Of a DNA stretch of 64,000 nt, positions 35,013 through 44,184 are shown in pieces (within the stretch, counting starts at the first letter, position 1; every line of letters starts with the position of its first letter). Position numbers and translations under genes: made by a program. The DNA is from JANNAT01 sp031384605 (GTDB lineage Bacteria; Pseudomonadota; Alphaproteobacteria; Rhodobacterales; Rhodobacteraceae), in the NCBI GenBank assembly GCA_031384605.1, contig JANNAT010000141.1, positions 1-64,000 of the forward strand, written 5' to 3'. Under the pieces are notes generated by a model. That model was not told where the DNA came from, did no database searches, and saw only the letters and a list, made by a program, of their open reading frames with translations.

Positions 35013-35839
35013 CGCTGCTGTCGGTGAAAAATCTGCGGGTAACGTTCGATACCGAAGCAGGTCGGGTAGAGGCGGTGCGCGGCGTGTCGTTCACCTTGGG
35101 CCGCGAACGCCTTGGCATTGTTGGTGAATCCGGCTCTGGCAAAACCATGACCGGCCGCTCGGTGCTGCGCCTGATCCGCTCGCCGGGGCGGATTGAAGCG
35201 GACGAGATGCTGTTCGATGGCATTGATTTGCTGAAAATTCCGGAATCCCAGATGCGTGCCTTACGTGGCCCCCGGATTGCTATGGTGATGCAAGACCCGA
35301 AATATTCACTAAACCCGGTGATGCGGGTGGGCGCGCAGCTGATGGAAGGCCTGCGCCAGCGGGATCGTGTGTCGAAATCCGAGGCCCGGATCAAAGCCAT
35401 TGCCGCCCTGACTGCGGTGCAAATCCGCGATCCCGAACGGGTGATGGATGCCTATCCACATGAGCTGTCCGGTGGTATGGGCCAACGCGTGATGATCGCG
35501 ATGATGCTGATCCCGAACCCCGATCTGCTGATCGCAGATGAACCCACCAGTGCGCTGGATGTCACCGTGCAGGCCGAAGTGCTGGCAATCCTTGATGATC
35601 TGGTGAAAACCCGTGGCATGGGGCTGATCTTTATCAGCCATGATCTGCGGCTGGTGGCGCGGTTTTGTGACCGGGTTCTGGTGATGTATAAGGGCAAGAT
35701 CGTCGAGGAACTGGCCGCCAAAGACCTGATGGCGGCCAAGCACCCCTATACCCAAGGCCTGCTGAACTGCTTGCCCCGCATCGGTGGCAACCGCGAACCC
35801 CTGCCGGGTTTGGACCGCGACGCGGCATGGGCGGTGTAA
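35009..35839 (+). CDS. Peptide-type ABC importer ATPase (DppD-like)
   Basis: Cytoplasmic ATPase of 276 residues powering the importer. Walker A is GESGSGKT, the ABC signature is LSGGMGQR and Walker B is LLIADEPTSALD followed by the switch His in ISHD. The C-terminal oligopeptide-transporter extension (YTQGLLNCLPRIGGNREPLPG) is typical of DppD/OppD. It overlaps the preceding permease gene by 4 bp and ends 1 bp before the second ATPase. Confidence 0.94.
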   Translation: MTLLSVKNLRVTFDTEAGRVEAVRGVSFTLGRERLGIVGESGSGKTMTGRSVLRLIRSPGRIEADEMLFDGIDLLKIPESQMRALRGPRIAMVMQDPKYSLNPVMRVGAQLMEGLRQRDRVSKSEARIKAIAALTAVQIRDPERVMDAYPHELSGGMGQRVMIAMMLIPNPDLLIADEPTSALDVTVQAEVLAILDDLVKTRGMGLIFISHDLRLVARFCDRVLVMYKGKIVEELAAKDLMAAKHPYTQGLLNCLPRIGGNREPLPGLDRDAAWAV

Positions 35840-35840
35840 A

Positions 35841-36596
35841 ATGCTGATCGAAGTTGATAACCTGTCGGTCACTTACCGCGCCCATGGCCGCGACGTGCGG
35901 GCGGTGGAAAACGTGTCCCTAACGGTTGACGCCCGCGAATCCTTCGGCCTTGTCGGCGAATCCGGCTCTGGCAAATCGACGATCTTGCGCGCGATCTGCG
36001 GCTTGGCACCAATATCCGCCGGGGCAATCCGCATCAACGGCACCGCCGTGCCAACCCCGCGTGGCCGCGCCTTTTCGCGGCGCGTGCAGATGGTGTTTCA
36101 AGACCCCTACGCGTCTTTGCACCCGCGCCATACCATTGACCGCACCCTGTCGGAACCCCTTGCCATCCACGGCATTTCCGGCACCGATCAGCGCATCATG
36201 CAAGCACTGACGGATGTCGGCCTGCCCGCCAGTTTTCGGTTTCGTTATCCGCACCAACTGTCAGGCGGACAACGCCAACGGGTCGCCATCGCCCGCGCGC
36301 TGATGCTGGAACCTGAAATCCTGTTGCTCGATGAACCCACCTCGGCGCTGGATGCCTCGGTGCAGGCCGAAACCCTGAACCTGCTGTCGCGCCTGCGATC
36401 CGAACGGGGCCTGACGTTCCTGATGGTCAGCCATGATCTTGCGGTGATTGATCACATGTGCGACCGCATTCTGGTGATGCAAAACGGCCAAGCGGTGGAA
36501 GAGCTAACCCGTGAAGCGCTCGCAACGGCCGCGATGAAAACCGATTACGCCCGCAGCTTGTTTGCCGCCTCGGCAGATCGTATGCTGCAAGGCTAG
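35841..36596 (+). CDS. Peptide-type ABC importer ATPase (DppF-like)
   Basis: Second ATPase, 251 residues. It has Walker A GESGSGKS, signature LSGGQRQRVAIARAL, Walker B ILLLDEPTSALD and switch His in VSHD. The ATG at 35841, one base after the DppD-like stop, begins the protein at MLIEVDNLSV as expected. A start at 35784 inside the upstream gene would add an unrelated N-terminus. It is slightly short at the C-terminus compared with E. coli DppF. A repeat-type hairpin follows the stop. Confidence 0.93.
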   Translation: MLIEVDNLSVTYRAHGRDVRAVENVSLTVDARESFGLVGESGSGKSTILRAICGLAPISAGAIRINGTAVPTPRGRAFSRRVQMVFQDPYASLHPRHTIDRTLSEPLAIHGISGTDQRIMQALTDVGLPASFRFRYPHQLSGGQRQRVAIARALMLEPEILLLDEPTSALDASVQAETLNLLSRLRSERGLTFLMVSHDLAVIDHMCDRILVMQNGQAVEELTREALATAAMKTDYARSLFAASADRMLQG

Positions 36597-36622
36597 ACCT
36601 CACTTTTGTTTCATCTGTTGAT

Positions 36623-36661
36623 AAATATCCCACGGGGGTCTGGGGGCGTGAAACCCCCAGC
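36623..36661 (+). repeat. Terminator-like intergenic repeat, copy 1
   Basis: A 39-base element starting AAATATCCCACGGGGGT and containing the perfect hairpin CTGGGGG-CGTGAAA-CCCCCAG (36640-36660). It lies 26 bp after the DppF-like stop. About 32 of its 39 bases recur at 38513-38551, also just after a plus-strand gene. It may act as a terminator or transcription attenuator between the importer and the dipeptidase gene. Confidence 0.65.
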
Positions 36662-36690
36662 TACGCCCCGCCAAACCACCAAAGGCAAAA

Positions 36691-37749
36691 ATGTTCCCAG
36701 TGTTTGACGGCCATAACGACCTGCTGCTGCGCCTGCACAACGCGCCCGAAAACCGGGATGAAATCTGGCTGACGGGGGAAGGCAAAGGCCACCTCGATCT
36801 GCCCCGGATGAAAAAGGGCGGCTTTGCCGGCGGGTTTTTCGCCATCTACATCCCGTCGCCGCGCGCCCATGACGCGCCTTACTATATGGCGGCGATGGAA
36901 AACCCGCCGTTTGCGTTGCCCTTGGGCGATCTGATCACCGCGCCCCAGGCCCTGCCGATTGCCATGTCGATGGCCAATCAGCTGCTGTGGATGGAACGTA
37001 GTTCCGCCGGCGCTTTCAAAATTTGCCGCACCGCAAGCGAAGTCCGCACAGCACTTGCCAGTGGCATCATCGCAGGCCTGATGCATATGGAAGGCGCCGA
37101 GGCGATTGATGAAAATCTGGATGCACTTTACGCATTCCACGCCATGGGATTGCGTTCTATCGGCCCGGTCTGGTCGCGCCCGACGATCTTTGGCCACGGC
37201 GTGCCCTTCGCTTATCCCTCCAGCCCAGATATCGGGCCGGGGCTGACGGATGCTGGCAAACGGCTGGTGCGGGCCTGCAATGATCTGAAAATCATGCTGG
37301 ACCTTAGCCATATAAATGAGGCCGGTTTTAACGACATCGCGCGCCTGTCAACCGCGCCGCTGGTCGCCACGCATTCCAACGCGCATGCCATCACGCCATC
37401 ATCGCGCAATCTGACAGACCGGCAGTTGGGTGTGATCCGCAACAGTGGCGGCATGGTCGGGATGAACTATGCCACCTCGTTCCTGCGCCGCGATGGCAAG
37501 CAAGCCGGTGACATGGGGTGGGACGATATGCTGCGGCACCTTGATCATCTGCTGGCGCATTTGGGCGAAGATCATCTGGGGCTGGGGTCCGACTTTGACG
37601 GCGCGACAATTCCGGATGGGATTGGTGATGTAACAGGTGTGCCTGCGCTGCAACGGGCGATGATGGATCACGGCTATGGCGGCGATCTGATGCGCAAACT
37701 GTGCAGCGAAAACTGGCTGTCGCTGCTTGATCGCAGCATTGATCCCTAA
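36691..37749 (+). CDS. Membrane-dipeptidase family M19 peptidase
   Basis: Zinc dipeptidase of 352 residues related to renal dipeptidase; it hydrolyses dipeptides, often with a D-amino acid at the second position. The metal motif HxD is in FDGHNDLLLRL (residues 5-15), the bridging Glu in HMEGAEAI, and His ligands occur in LDLSHINEAGF and in ATHSNAHAITPSSRN; GLGSDFDGA is also conserved. No signal peptide is visible. AAAGG lies 5 bases before ATG. Its position after a peptide importer suggests that it cleaves imported dipeptides. Confidence 0.93.
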   Translation: MFPVFDGHNDLLLRLHNAPENRDEIWLTGEGKGHLDLPRMKKGGFAGGFFAIYIPSPRAHDAPYYMAAMENPPFALPLGDLITAPQALPIAMSMANQLLWMERSSAGAFKICRTASEVRTALASGIIAGLMHMEGAEAIDENLDALYAFHAMGLRSIGPVWSRPTIFGHGVPFAYPSSPDIGPGLTDAGKRLVRACNDLKIMLDLSHINEAGFNDIARLSTAPLVATHSNAHAITPSSRNLTDRQLGVIRNSGGMVGMNYATSFLRRDGKQAGDMGWDDMLRHLDHLLAHLGEDHLGLGSDFDGATIPDGIGDVTGVPALQRAMMDHGYGGDLMRKLCSENWLSLLDRSIDP

Positions 37750-37753
37750 ACCC

Positions 37754-38491
37754 ATGCGCCCGATCATCATCGTCTCACATGGCCAACCCTCTGATCCTGC
37801 CCCTGCGGCGGCGGATTTGGCACGGCTTTCGACAGCGGTTGCAGGCGAACTGCCCGGATGGGTGGTGCGGTCGGCCACATTGGCCGAACCCGATGCGCTT
37901 GATCTGATGGTGCGCACCCTTGGCGATGGCGGTGCGCTGTATCCTTTGTTCATGGCGGGCGGCTGGTTCACCCGTATCAACCTGCCCGCGCAACTGGCCA
38001 AGTCGGCGGCTGTTGGTTGGCAGGTGTTGGAACCCTTCGGCTGCGATCCCGCCCTGCATGATCTGGCGGCAACGGTCGTGGCCGAAGCGATGGCAAGTCA
38101 ACCCCCCGCCATGGCCCAAGTTCTATTGGCCGCCCACGGATCGTTCAAAAGTGCGGTGCCGTCTGATATCGCCCGCCATGTGGCCGGGGTTATTCAAAAA
38201 AAAACCAACGCGTCACGGGTGGAGGCTGCGTTTATTGATCAAACCCCGCAATTGTCATCGGTGGCCGGGTTCGACGCGGCCTCAGTCTGTTTGCCTTATT
38301 TTGCCGCTGCTGGTGGCCATGTCACGGATGATATCCCGGCCGCCTTGGCTCAGGCCGGATTCAACGGTCGCATCCTTCCGCCCCTAGGGATTGACTCGCG
38401 CGTGCCCGCGATCATAGCCAATGCAATCCGCGTTTCTGCCCCGGTTTGCGCCGTTGAATGCCGCTACCGCAGGTCATTACAATCTGTCTAA
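37754..38491 (+). CDS. CbiX/sirohydrochlorin-chelatase-like protein
   Basis: Protein of 245 residues resembling two tandem CbiX-type chelatase halves. The first half has IIIVSHGQPSDP near the N-terminus and the second has LLAAHGSFKS; both contain the HG pair whose His binds the metal in this superfamily. Cobalt or ferrochelatases insert metal into sirohydrochlorin for cobalamin or siroheme. The ATG at 37754 is chosen because the chelatase motif begins almost at once; a TTG at 37727 inside the dipeptidase gene is an alternative. No other tetrapyrrole gene is nearby, so the metal and substrate are uncertain. Confidence 0.7.
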   Translation: MRPIIIVSHGQPSDPAPAAADLARLSTAVAGELPGWVVRSATLAEPDALDLMVRTLGDGGALYPLFMAGGWFTRINLPAQLAKSAAVGWQVLEPFGCDPALHDLAATVVAEAMASQPPAMAQVLLAAHGSFKSAVPSDIARHVAGVIQKKTNASRVEAAFIDQTPQLSSVAGFDAASVCLPYFAAAGGHVTDDIPAALAQAGFNGRILPPLGIDSRVPAIIANAIRVSAPVCAVECRYRRSLQSV

Positions 38492-38512
38492 ATTTTGCAT
38501 TCATCTTGGCAC

Positions 38513-38551
38513 AAATATCCCACGGGGGTGTGGGTGTGTGAAATCCCCACT
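38513..38551 (+). repeat. Terminator-like intergenic repeat, copy 2
   Basis: Diverged copy of the element at 36623-36661. It has AAATATCCCACGGGGGT, then GTGGG and CCCCAC arms around a loop with GTGTGAAA. It lies 22 bp after the CbiX-like stop and before the convergent ligase gene. The differences from copy 1 partly compensate each other in the stem, which suggests that the structure matters. Confidence 0.6.
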
Positions 38552-38595
38552 CGGCCTATCCAGCCTCTCGATCGGTTCAATCAAATCCCAAACAG

Positions 38596-39990
38596 TCAGA
38601 CCGTATAAAGATACAGATCGAAATCCACCTCTGATACCGTCCGCTGCACCCGCCCATATTCCGCCGCTTTGATCGCCACAAAGGTGCGGTGCATATCGGG
38701 CCCCAGGGCATCGGCTAGAAACGCCGACCCGCGCGCAGCCTCTATTGCCGACCGCCAATCCACGGGGATCGCAGGCGCGTCCTGGCCGTCTTCGTAACCG
38801 TTGCCTATGGTTTCTGGCCCCGGATCAATTTTGTTGCGCATACCGTGGCGAATGCCTGCCAAAACCGTTGCCCCCACCAGATAGGGGTTGGCATCCACCC
38901 CCGCCGGGCGATGTTCAATGCGGCGCGCGCGGACATCGCCTGCCGGAATGCGCAGCGCCACAGACCTGTTGTTCACCCCCCAGGTCGGGCTGACGGGCGC
39001 ATAGCTTTGCGACGCAAACCGCCGCCATGAATTTGCATGCGGCGCGAAGATCAGCATGCTCTCGCCCATCGTGGCGCGCAGGCCGCCCAAGGCGTGCAGG
39101 ATCGCGTCGGAATAGTTACCTTCAACGCCCTCGACAAACACGTTCGCCCCGGATTTATCCAGCATCGACACATGCAGATGCATGCCCGATCCGGCGTAAT
39201 CCTCATTCGGTTTGGCCATGAAACAGGCGGTCACGCCATGCGCGCGGGCCTGCATCCGCACAATGCGTTTCAGCCGGATCAGATCATCCGCCGCCTGCAT
39301 GATGTTTTCGCGGTAATGCAGCGTCAATTCATACTGGCCCGGTGCGAATTCGGAAATCAGCGTTTCAGCCTTGATCCCGGCCAGTTTCGCGCCTGCGTAG
39401 ACATCGTTGAACAAGGGCAACATGCCGTGCAGCTGATCCACCGAATAGACATCGGTTTTGCGGTTGGCGCGCCCGTCCAGCACATCGCGGGCAGGCACCA
39501 TTTTGCCATCTGGCCCGCGCAGGTTTTCCAGCAGAAAAAACTCCAGCTCAAACGCGCCTGCGGGATACAGGCCATCCGCCGCCAGCAAATCGACCTGCCG
39601 CTGCATGGCGTGGCGCGGATCGGATGTCATGGGTGCGCCGTCCAGATCATAGACCGTCATCAACACTTCGCCGCGCGGCGGGGTGGTGGCTTGCAGCGCC
39701 GTCAGGGTGCCTGGAATGGGCCACGCGCGCCGATCACCATCGCCCTGATCCCAGATCAGGCCGGTGTCATGCACATCTTCGCCGCAGATATCCAAACCAA
39801 GGATCGAGATCGGCAAATGCCGCCCGCCTTTGTAGAACGACAGCAACTCATGCCTCCGGATGATCTTGCCGCGCCCGATGCCGTTGGCGTCGGTCAACAC
39901 GATATCAAAAGCGTCAATTTCGGGGTGCGCGGCCAGGAAAGCCTCGGCTTCGGCAACGGTGGAACCTGATGGGCTGGTCATGTCGGTCAT
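38596..39990 (-). CDS. Glutamine-synthetase-like ligase (gamma-glutamyl-amine synthetase type)
   Basis: GS-superfamily ligase of 464 residues. Such non-canonical GS proteins (PuuA, IpuC, GlnA3/A4) join glutamate to polyamines or amino-alcohols with ATP. N-terminal DIVLTDANGIGRGKIIRR, ELEFFLLEN with metal-binding glutamates, GSGMHLHVSM, NSWRRF and RIPAGD are the expected positions. It lies 1 bp after a class III aminotransferase and ends a TetR-AruH-AruI-aminotransferase-ligase gene row, so the amine may be made by that row. It is not the housekeeping GlnA: the length and the adenylylation region differ. Confidence 0.87.
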   Translation of the reverse strand: MTDMTSPSGSTVAEAEAFLAAHPEIDAFDIVLTDANGIGRGKIIRRHELLSFYKGGRHLPISILGLDICGEDVHDTGLIWDQGDGDRRAWPIPGTLTALQATTPPRGEVLMTVYDLDGAPMTSDPRHAMQRQVDLLAADGLYPAGAFELEFFLLENLRGPDGKMVPARDVLDGRANRKTDVYSVDQLHGMLPLFNDVYAGAKLAGIKAETLISEFAPGQYELTLHYRENIMQAADDLIRLKRIVRMQARAHGVTACFMAKPNEDYAGSGMHLHVSMLDKSGANVFVEGVEGNYSDAILHALGGLRATMGESMLIFAPHANSWRRFASQSYAPVSPTWGVNNRSVALRIPAGDVRARRIEHRPAGVDANPYLVGATVLAGIRHGMRNKIDPGPETIGNGYEDGQDAPAIPVDWRSAIEAARGSAFLADALGPDMHRTFVAIKAAEYGRVQRTVSEVDFDLYLYTV

Positions 39991-39991
39991 T

Positions 39992-41368
39992 TTAATCTCG
40001 GCTAAAAAGGTCGGTCATCACTTCGTCAAAGGCGGCGATCAGCCGATCAACCTGACGTTTCTTAGTGGCAGGGCTGATCAGCATCATGTTGTGAAACGGC
40101 GCGATCAGGCAGCCCCGGTTTAGCAAGGCGGTATGAAGGGCGGCTTCAACGGGTGCGCAATGCGCGGCAATGGCTTGGGTTCCATGGCGCAAAGGGCCGG
40201 GGGCGCAAATAAATTCGACCCGCGCGCCAACCCGCACCACATGCCACGGCGCGGCGGCGCGGGTGATAACGGCGGCCAGTCCATCGGCCAATCGCTTTGC
40301 AAGCCGGTCCATATGGGCGTAGTTCTTCGGCGTCATTACCTCGGCCAAAGTCGCGCAAAGACAGGCAAACTGCATCGGATTGGCAGACAGTGTGGTGCCC
40401 ATTCCCGAATGCCCCGGCGCACGGGTGGAATTCACCGCGCGATACCGTTCCGCCACCGCATCGCGCAGACCCCAGATGGCCGTTGGCATGCCACCCGCCA
40501 CACATTTTCCAGCCACGAAAATATCCGGGTCCAGCCCATGAACACCCGTGTATCCGCCCAAGCCCGTTGAAATCGTATGGGTTTCATCAATCATCAACAG
40601 CGCATCATATTGGCGGGTCAGATCGCGCAAGCCTTGCAAAAAGCCGGGATCAGGCAGCACCATGCAGCAATTGGTCATCACGGGTTCGGTCAGGATCGCG
40701 GCGACATCCCCTTTTGCCAAAGCCGCCTCAACCGCCGCCAAGTCATTGAATTCGCAGACCACAGCGCCCAGCGTCAGGTCGGCGACTTGCCCAAGCAACC
40801 CCGCGCGGTTCTGGGTGACGCCGCCCGCCAGTTCCACCATCACATCATCAACCGTGCCGTGATAACAGCCGTTGAACACCAATATCTTGGGCCTGCCAGT
40901 AACAGCGCGCGCCACGCGAATGGCATAGCGGTTGGCATCTGTGGCCGTCGTGGCAATCTGCCAGCGAAACGCGCCAAACCGCAGGGTCAGCAACTGACCC
41001 GCCGTTAGCGCATCAAGGCTGGGCAGCATATAAGTTAACCCGCGCGTCGCCTGACGCCGGATTGCCTTTGCCACCGGCGCGGGGGAATGGCCGAACATCG
41101 ACCCGGTATCGCCAAGGCAGAAATCGTCGATCTGATAGCCGTCAATATCGGTGATCCGCGCCCCTTTTGCAGACGCAATCACCGGCAAAAACGGCATCGG
41201 CCAGTCTTTCATCCAATGCAGCGGCACCCCGTCAAGGAACGCCCCGCCATCGACCGCCAATGCGGCTTGGGATTTGGGACGGCCTGCCGCGAAACGGCCG
41301 GCCTCACGCACCGCAAGGCGCTGCAATCGCTTGGGTTGCACACCGGCTATCAATGTCTTGGCCATCAC
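39992..41368 (-). CDS. Class III (GSA-type) PLP aminotransferase
   Basis: Fold-type I aminotransferase of 458 residues, closest in pattern to glutamate-1-semialdehyde aminomutase-like proteins. DETHT (261-265) contacts the PLP ring and K288 in FVAGKCVAGGMP forms the Schiff base. An extended N-terminus of about 60 residues precedes the core. A second ATG at 41365 is possible. It lies 54 bp after the ThDP decarboxylase gene and 1 bp before a GS-like ligase. This order suggests that it aminates the aldehyde made by the decarboxylase, or removes an omega-amino group. A role in heme synthesis is unlikely in this context. Confidence 0.85.
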   Translation of the reverse strand: MMAKTLIAGVQPKRLQRLAVREAGRFAAGRPKSQAALAVDGGAFLDGVPLHWMKDWPMPFLPVIASAKGARITDIDGYQIDDFCLGDTGSMFGHSPAPVAKAIRRQATRGLTYMLPSLDALTAGQLLTLRFGAFRWQIATTATDANRYAIRVARAVTGRPKILVFNGCYHGTVDDVMVELAGGVTQNRAGLLGQVADLTLGAVVCEFNDLAAVEAALAKGDVAAILTEPVMTNCCMVLPDPGFLQGLRDLTRQYDALLMIDETHTISTGLGGYTGVHGLDPDIFVAGKCVAGGMPTAIWGLRDAVAERYRAVNSTRAPGHSGMGTTLSANPMQFACLCATLAEVMTPKNYAHMDRLAKRLADGLAAVITRAAAPWHVVRVGARVEFICAPGPLRHGTQAIAAHCAPVEAALHTALLNRGCLIAPFHNMMLISPATKKRQVDRLIAAFDEVMTDLFSRD

Positions 41369-41422
41369 CGCACCTTGTAAACTTTGCGCCTTATGCCGAA
41401 TAATTTGATCAAATGGAAGCCG

Positions 41423-43000
41423 CTACAGCGCGACCCTGATTTCAATCATACGTGGCCCCTTATGCGGCTGCGACAGCGCCCAGTGCAGCGTTTCGGGGTC
41501 TTGCGGCATCGACATGAAGGCCAGGTCGCAGGCGGCGGCGAAGGGTTCCATATTCAACGGCGTGGGCGTGCAGCCGATCACTTCGGTATTCGCCCCGCGC
41601 ATCGCATCGGCAATTTCGCGAAAGGCGGCGTTGTTCCACACGATATAGGTGATGGGCAGGGCTTCATCGACTGCGGTGCGCAGCTCACCGGGGCTAAACT
41701 GCAATCCCCCGTCACCAATCAGGCAGACAACAGGCGTGCCCGGCGCAGCCAATGCAGCCCCCACCGCCGCACCGGGCGCAAAGCCCAAAGCACCGTATCC
41801 GGTGGCCGCGTTAAACCAGCCGCCGGGGCGGTCATGGTCATAATACAGATTGGCGGCATAAACGGGTTGGGTGCTGTCACCGACAATAATCGCGCCGGGG
41901 ATGGCGGCGCGAATGGTTTCCACTATGTCCAGCTGACCGGGCATAGTGGCCGACAAATCGGCCAGTTCCGCGCGTGCCAAGTGGCGGGTATTGGTGGCGC
42001 TCGCGGCCCCGTCGCCGTGCTTTTGGGTCAGTTGCGCCAACAGCAAACGGATCGTCGCTTCTGCATCGCCCCGCAGCGGCTGCGCCACCCGGTGACGGCC
42101 AAGCTGATCTTTGCAGATATCAACCCGGATCATTCCCAACATATCGGGAAAGCCGCCATTCACATACATATCATAGTCCGTTGGCCCAAATTCAGTGCCA
42201 ATCGCCAACACCTGATCCGCCGCCGCAATCATCGCGCGTGTCGCCGCCAGACTGGCCGAGGCGGGAACCCCCAGAACATGCCCAAACATCATGCCGCGTG
42301 CGTTCACCGTCTGCACCACCGGCGCATCCAGCCGCCGCGCCAGCAGCGTCAAAACGGCATCGCACCCGCGTGCGCCACCACCCGCCAGAATGACCACGCG
42401 GTCCGCCGCGTTCAATGTGGCGACAGCGGCGGCTATTTCAGCTGTATCTGGCACGGGTCTGGCGGGTAGGGGGGCGGGGGCGGGCAAAGCATCGCACAGC
42501 ATCGGCATCACATCGGTTGGCACTTCGATATGCACCGGGCCGGGGCGGCCCATGGACATGGTGGCAAAGGCCCAATCAAGGCTTGCCGCAACATCATCCG
42601 GCCCGGTAATTTGTCGTGTGGGGCATAGGGCGCGCACCAGTCCTGCCTGATCCGGCAATTCGTGCAACAGGCCCAACCCCCTGCTCAGACTGGCCCTGCG
42701 GTTCACCCCCGATATCACCAGAACAGGCACCGAATCCGCCTTTGCCTGCGCCATAGCCGTCAGCGCATTCGTCAAACCTGGCCCGGTGATCACCAAGGCC
42801 ACCCCCGGCTTACCCGACACCCGGGCATAGCCATCGGCCATAAACGCGCAGCCTTGTTCATGCCGCGCTGTGACGTGTCGCACAGGGCTGCCCGACAGAC
42901 CGCGATAAAGTTCAACGGTATGCACACCCGGTATGCCAAAGACCACCTCGACCCCACGCGCGGCCAGCCCTTCGATCAGGCGCATGCCAACAGTGATCAT
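41423..43000 (-). CDS. AruI-like thiamine-diphosphate 2-keto acid decarboxylase
   Basis: ThDP-dependent enzyme of the acetolactate-synthase fold, 525 residues. VFGIPGVHTVELYRGL near the N-terminus and E48 in RHEQG (the cofactor-activating Glu) resemble AruI, which decarboxylates 2-ketoarginine to 4-guanidinobutyraldehyde. The GDGGLQFSPGEL...NNAAF motif binds Mg-ThDP. The ATG at 43000 overlaps the aminotransferase stop by 4 bp; the longer frame up to 43048 lies within that gene. It follows an AruH-like gene, as in the arginine transaminase pathway. No guanidinobutyrase is present, so another amino acid could be the substrate. Confidence 0.87.
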   Translation of the reverse strand: MITVGMRLIEGLAARGVEVVFGIPGVHTVELYRGLSGSPVRHVTARHEQGCAFMADGYARVSGKPGVALVITGPGLTNALTAMAQAKADSVPVLVISGVNRRASLSRGLGLLHELPDQAGLVRALCPTRQITGPDDVAASLDWAFATMSMGRPGPVHIEVPTDVMPMLCDALPAPAPLPARPVPDTAEIAAAVATLNAADRVVILAGGGARGCDAVLTLLARRLDAPVVQTVNARGMMFGHVLGVPASASLAATRAMIAAADQVLAIGTEFGPTDYDMYVNGGFPDMLGMIRVDICKDQLGRHRVAQPLRGDAEATIRLLLAQLTQKHGDGAASATNTRHLARAELADLSATMPGQLDIVETIRAAIPGAIIVGDSTQPVYAANLYYDHDRPGGWFNAATGYGALGFAPGAAVGAALAAPGTPVVCLIGDGGLQFSPGELRTAVDEALPITYIVWNNAAFREIADAMRGANTEVIGCTPTPLNMEPFAAACDLAFMSMPQDPETLHWALSQPHKGPRMIEIRVAL

Positions 43001-44184
43001 GCGGCTTGCCCGATTTGCCTGGCCGTAAACCGTGCAATGCGATGACACGCTTCGGTGATGTCGGCGTCTGATTGTGTCAGACTAATCCGCACCCAGGCAG
43101 CCAATGATACGCCAAAGCTTTCGCCGGGCATAAGGGCCACGCGTTCCTCATCCAGCAACATCTGGGCGAACTCAACGCCCGTCAAGCCACTGGCGCGGAT
43201 ATCAACGACGGTGAACATCCCTGCCTGCGGCAAATGAACTTTCAGTCCTTGCACACCGTGCAACAGGCGATGGATCAACAGGGACCGCCGGGCAAAACGT
43301 TCCACCATACCGGGCGCAACAGTTGACGGATTCGACACCGCCAAAGCCGTCATATCGGCAATGAAGGGTTGGTTGCCAAACAGCATCGTTTCGGCCACGG
43401 GCAACAGCCTGCCAGAGAATTCAGCAGGGCCAACGCACCAGCCAGACCGAAACCCCGGTGCCGCATGTGATTTTGAGATCGACGAGGTAACGATGACCCG
43501 ATCCGCCAAATCCGCAACGTCAAACGGAGAGATAAAGGTCGCATCGCCGAAAATCATTTCCTCATATACTTCATCGCTGACGATCCACAGATCATGCGCG
43601 CGTGCGACCTCGCCCAATGCGATAATATCGGCTTGGGTCAAGATCGCGCCAGTGGGATTGTGTGGCGTGTTCAGGAACAGCACGCGAGTGCGCGGGGTGA
43701 TGCGGGCAACCACATCTGCGACCTGCATGCGAAATCCGTGTTCCGGCCGCAGCGGCACGGCCACGGTTACCGCCCCGCTGGCGGCGATGATGCCGTCATA
43801 AGTGGCATACATCGGATCGCCCACCAGCACCTCGTCGCCCATATCCGTCAGCGCCATGAACACGGCATAAAGGGCCGTCTGCGTGCCGGGCAGGGCGATG
43901 ATCTGATCGGTGCCAATCTGGCGGCCGGTGCGCTGCGAATACCTAGCCGCCAGCGCGTTCAAAAGCGGAACCTCGCCGCGCCCGTTGCAATACCCCAGCC
44001 GCCCCGCCTTCATTGCCGCAAAGGCTGCGGCCACCAGTTCGGGCGGCGTGTCAACGTCAGGCTCGCCAATTGTCAATTGAATGATCGGGGTTCCTGCGTC
44101 ACGCAGCGCTTTGGCCTGCAGGTGCAAGTCCCACTTTTCGCCCCCAAGCCGGGCCAAACGATCAGTGATAGATGCATATCTCAT
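42997..44184 (-). CDS. AruH-like class I PLP aminotransferase
   Basis: Fold-type I aminotransferase of 395 residues. It shares with arginine:pyruvate transaminase AruH the start MRYASITDRL, GDPMYATYDG, NTPHNPTGA, VSDEVYEE (203-210) and SSISKSHA with the PLP lysine K238. It would deaminate an amino acid to the 2-keto acid used by the coupled AruI-like enzyme. The ATG at 44184 overlaps the TetR stop by 4 bp and its own stop overlaps the AruI-like start by 4 bp. Broad-specificity aspartate-type aminotransferases share these motifs, so arginine is the leading but unproven substrate. Confidence 0.87.
   Translation of the reverse strand: MRYASITDRLARLGGEKWDLHLQAKALRDAGTPIIQLTIGEPDVDTPPELVAAAFAAMKAGRLGYCNGRGEVPLLNALAARYSQRTGRQIGTDQIIALPGTQTALYAVFMALTDMGDEVLVGDPMYATYDGIIAASGAVTVAVPLRPEHGFRMQVADVVARITPRTRVLFLNTPHNPTGAILTQADIIALGEVARAHDLWIVSDEVYEEMIFGDATFISPFDVADLADRVIVTSSISKSHAAPGFRSGWCVGPAEFSGRLLPVAETMLFGNQPFIADMTALAVSNPSTVAPGMVERFARRSLLIHRLLHGVQGLKVHLPQAGMFTVVDIRASGLTGVEFAQMLLDEERVALMPGESFGVSLAAWVRISLTQSDADITEACHRIARFTARQIGQAA

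Noticed and set aside
39037..39969. A 310-codon plus-strand open frame opposite the first GS-like gene
   Set aside because: Antisense shadow in GC-rich DNA; the minus strand encodes a full GS-family ligase.
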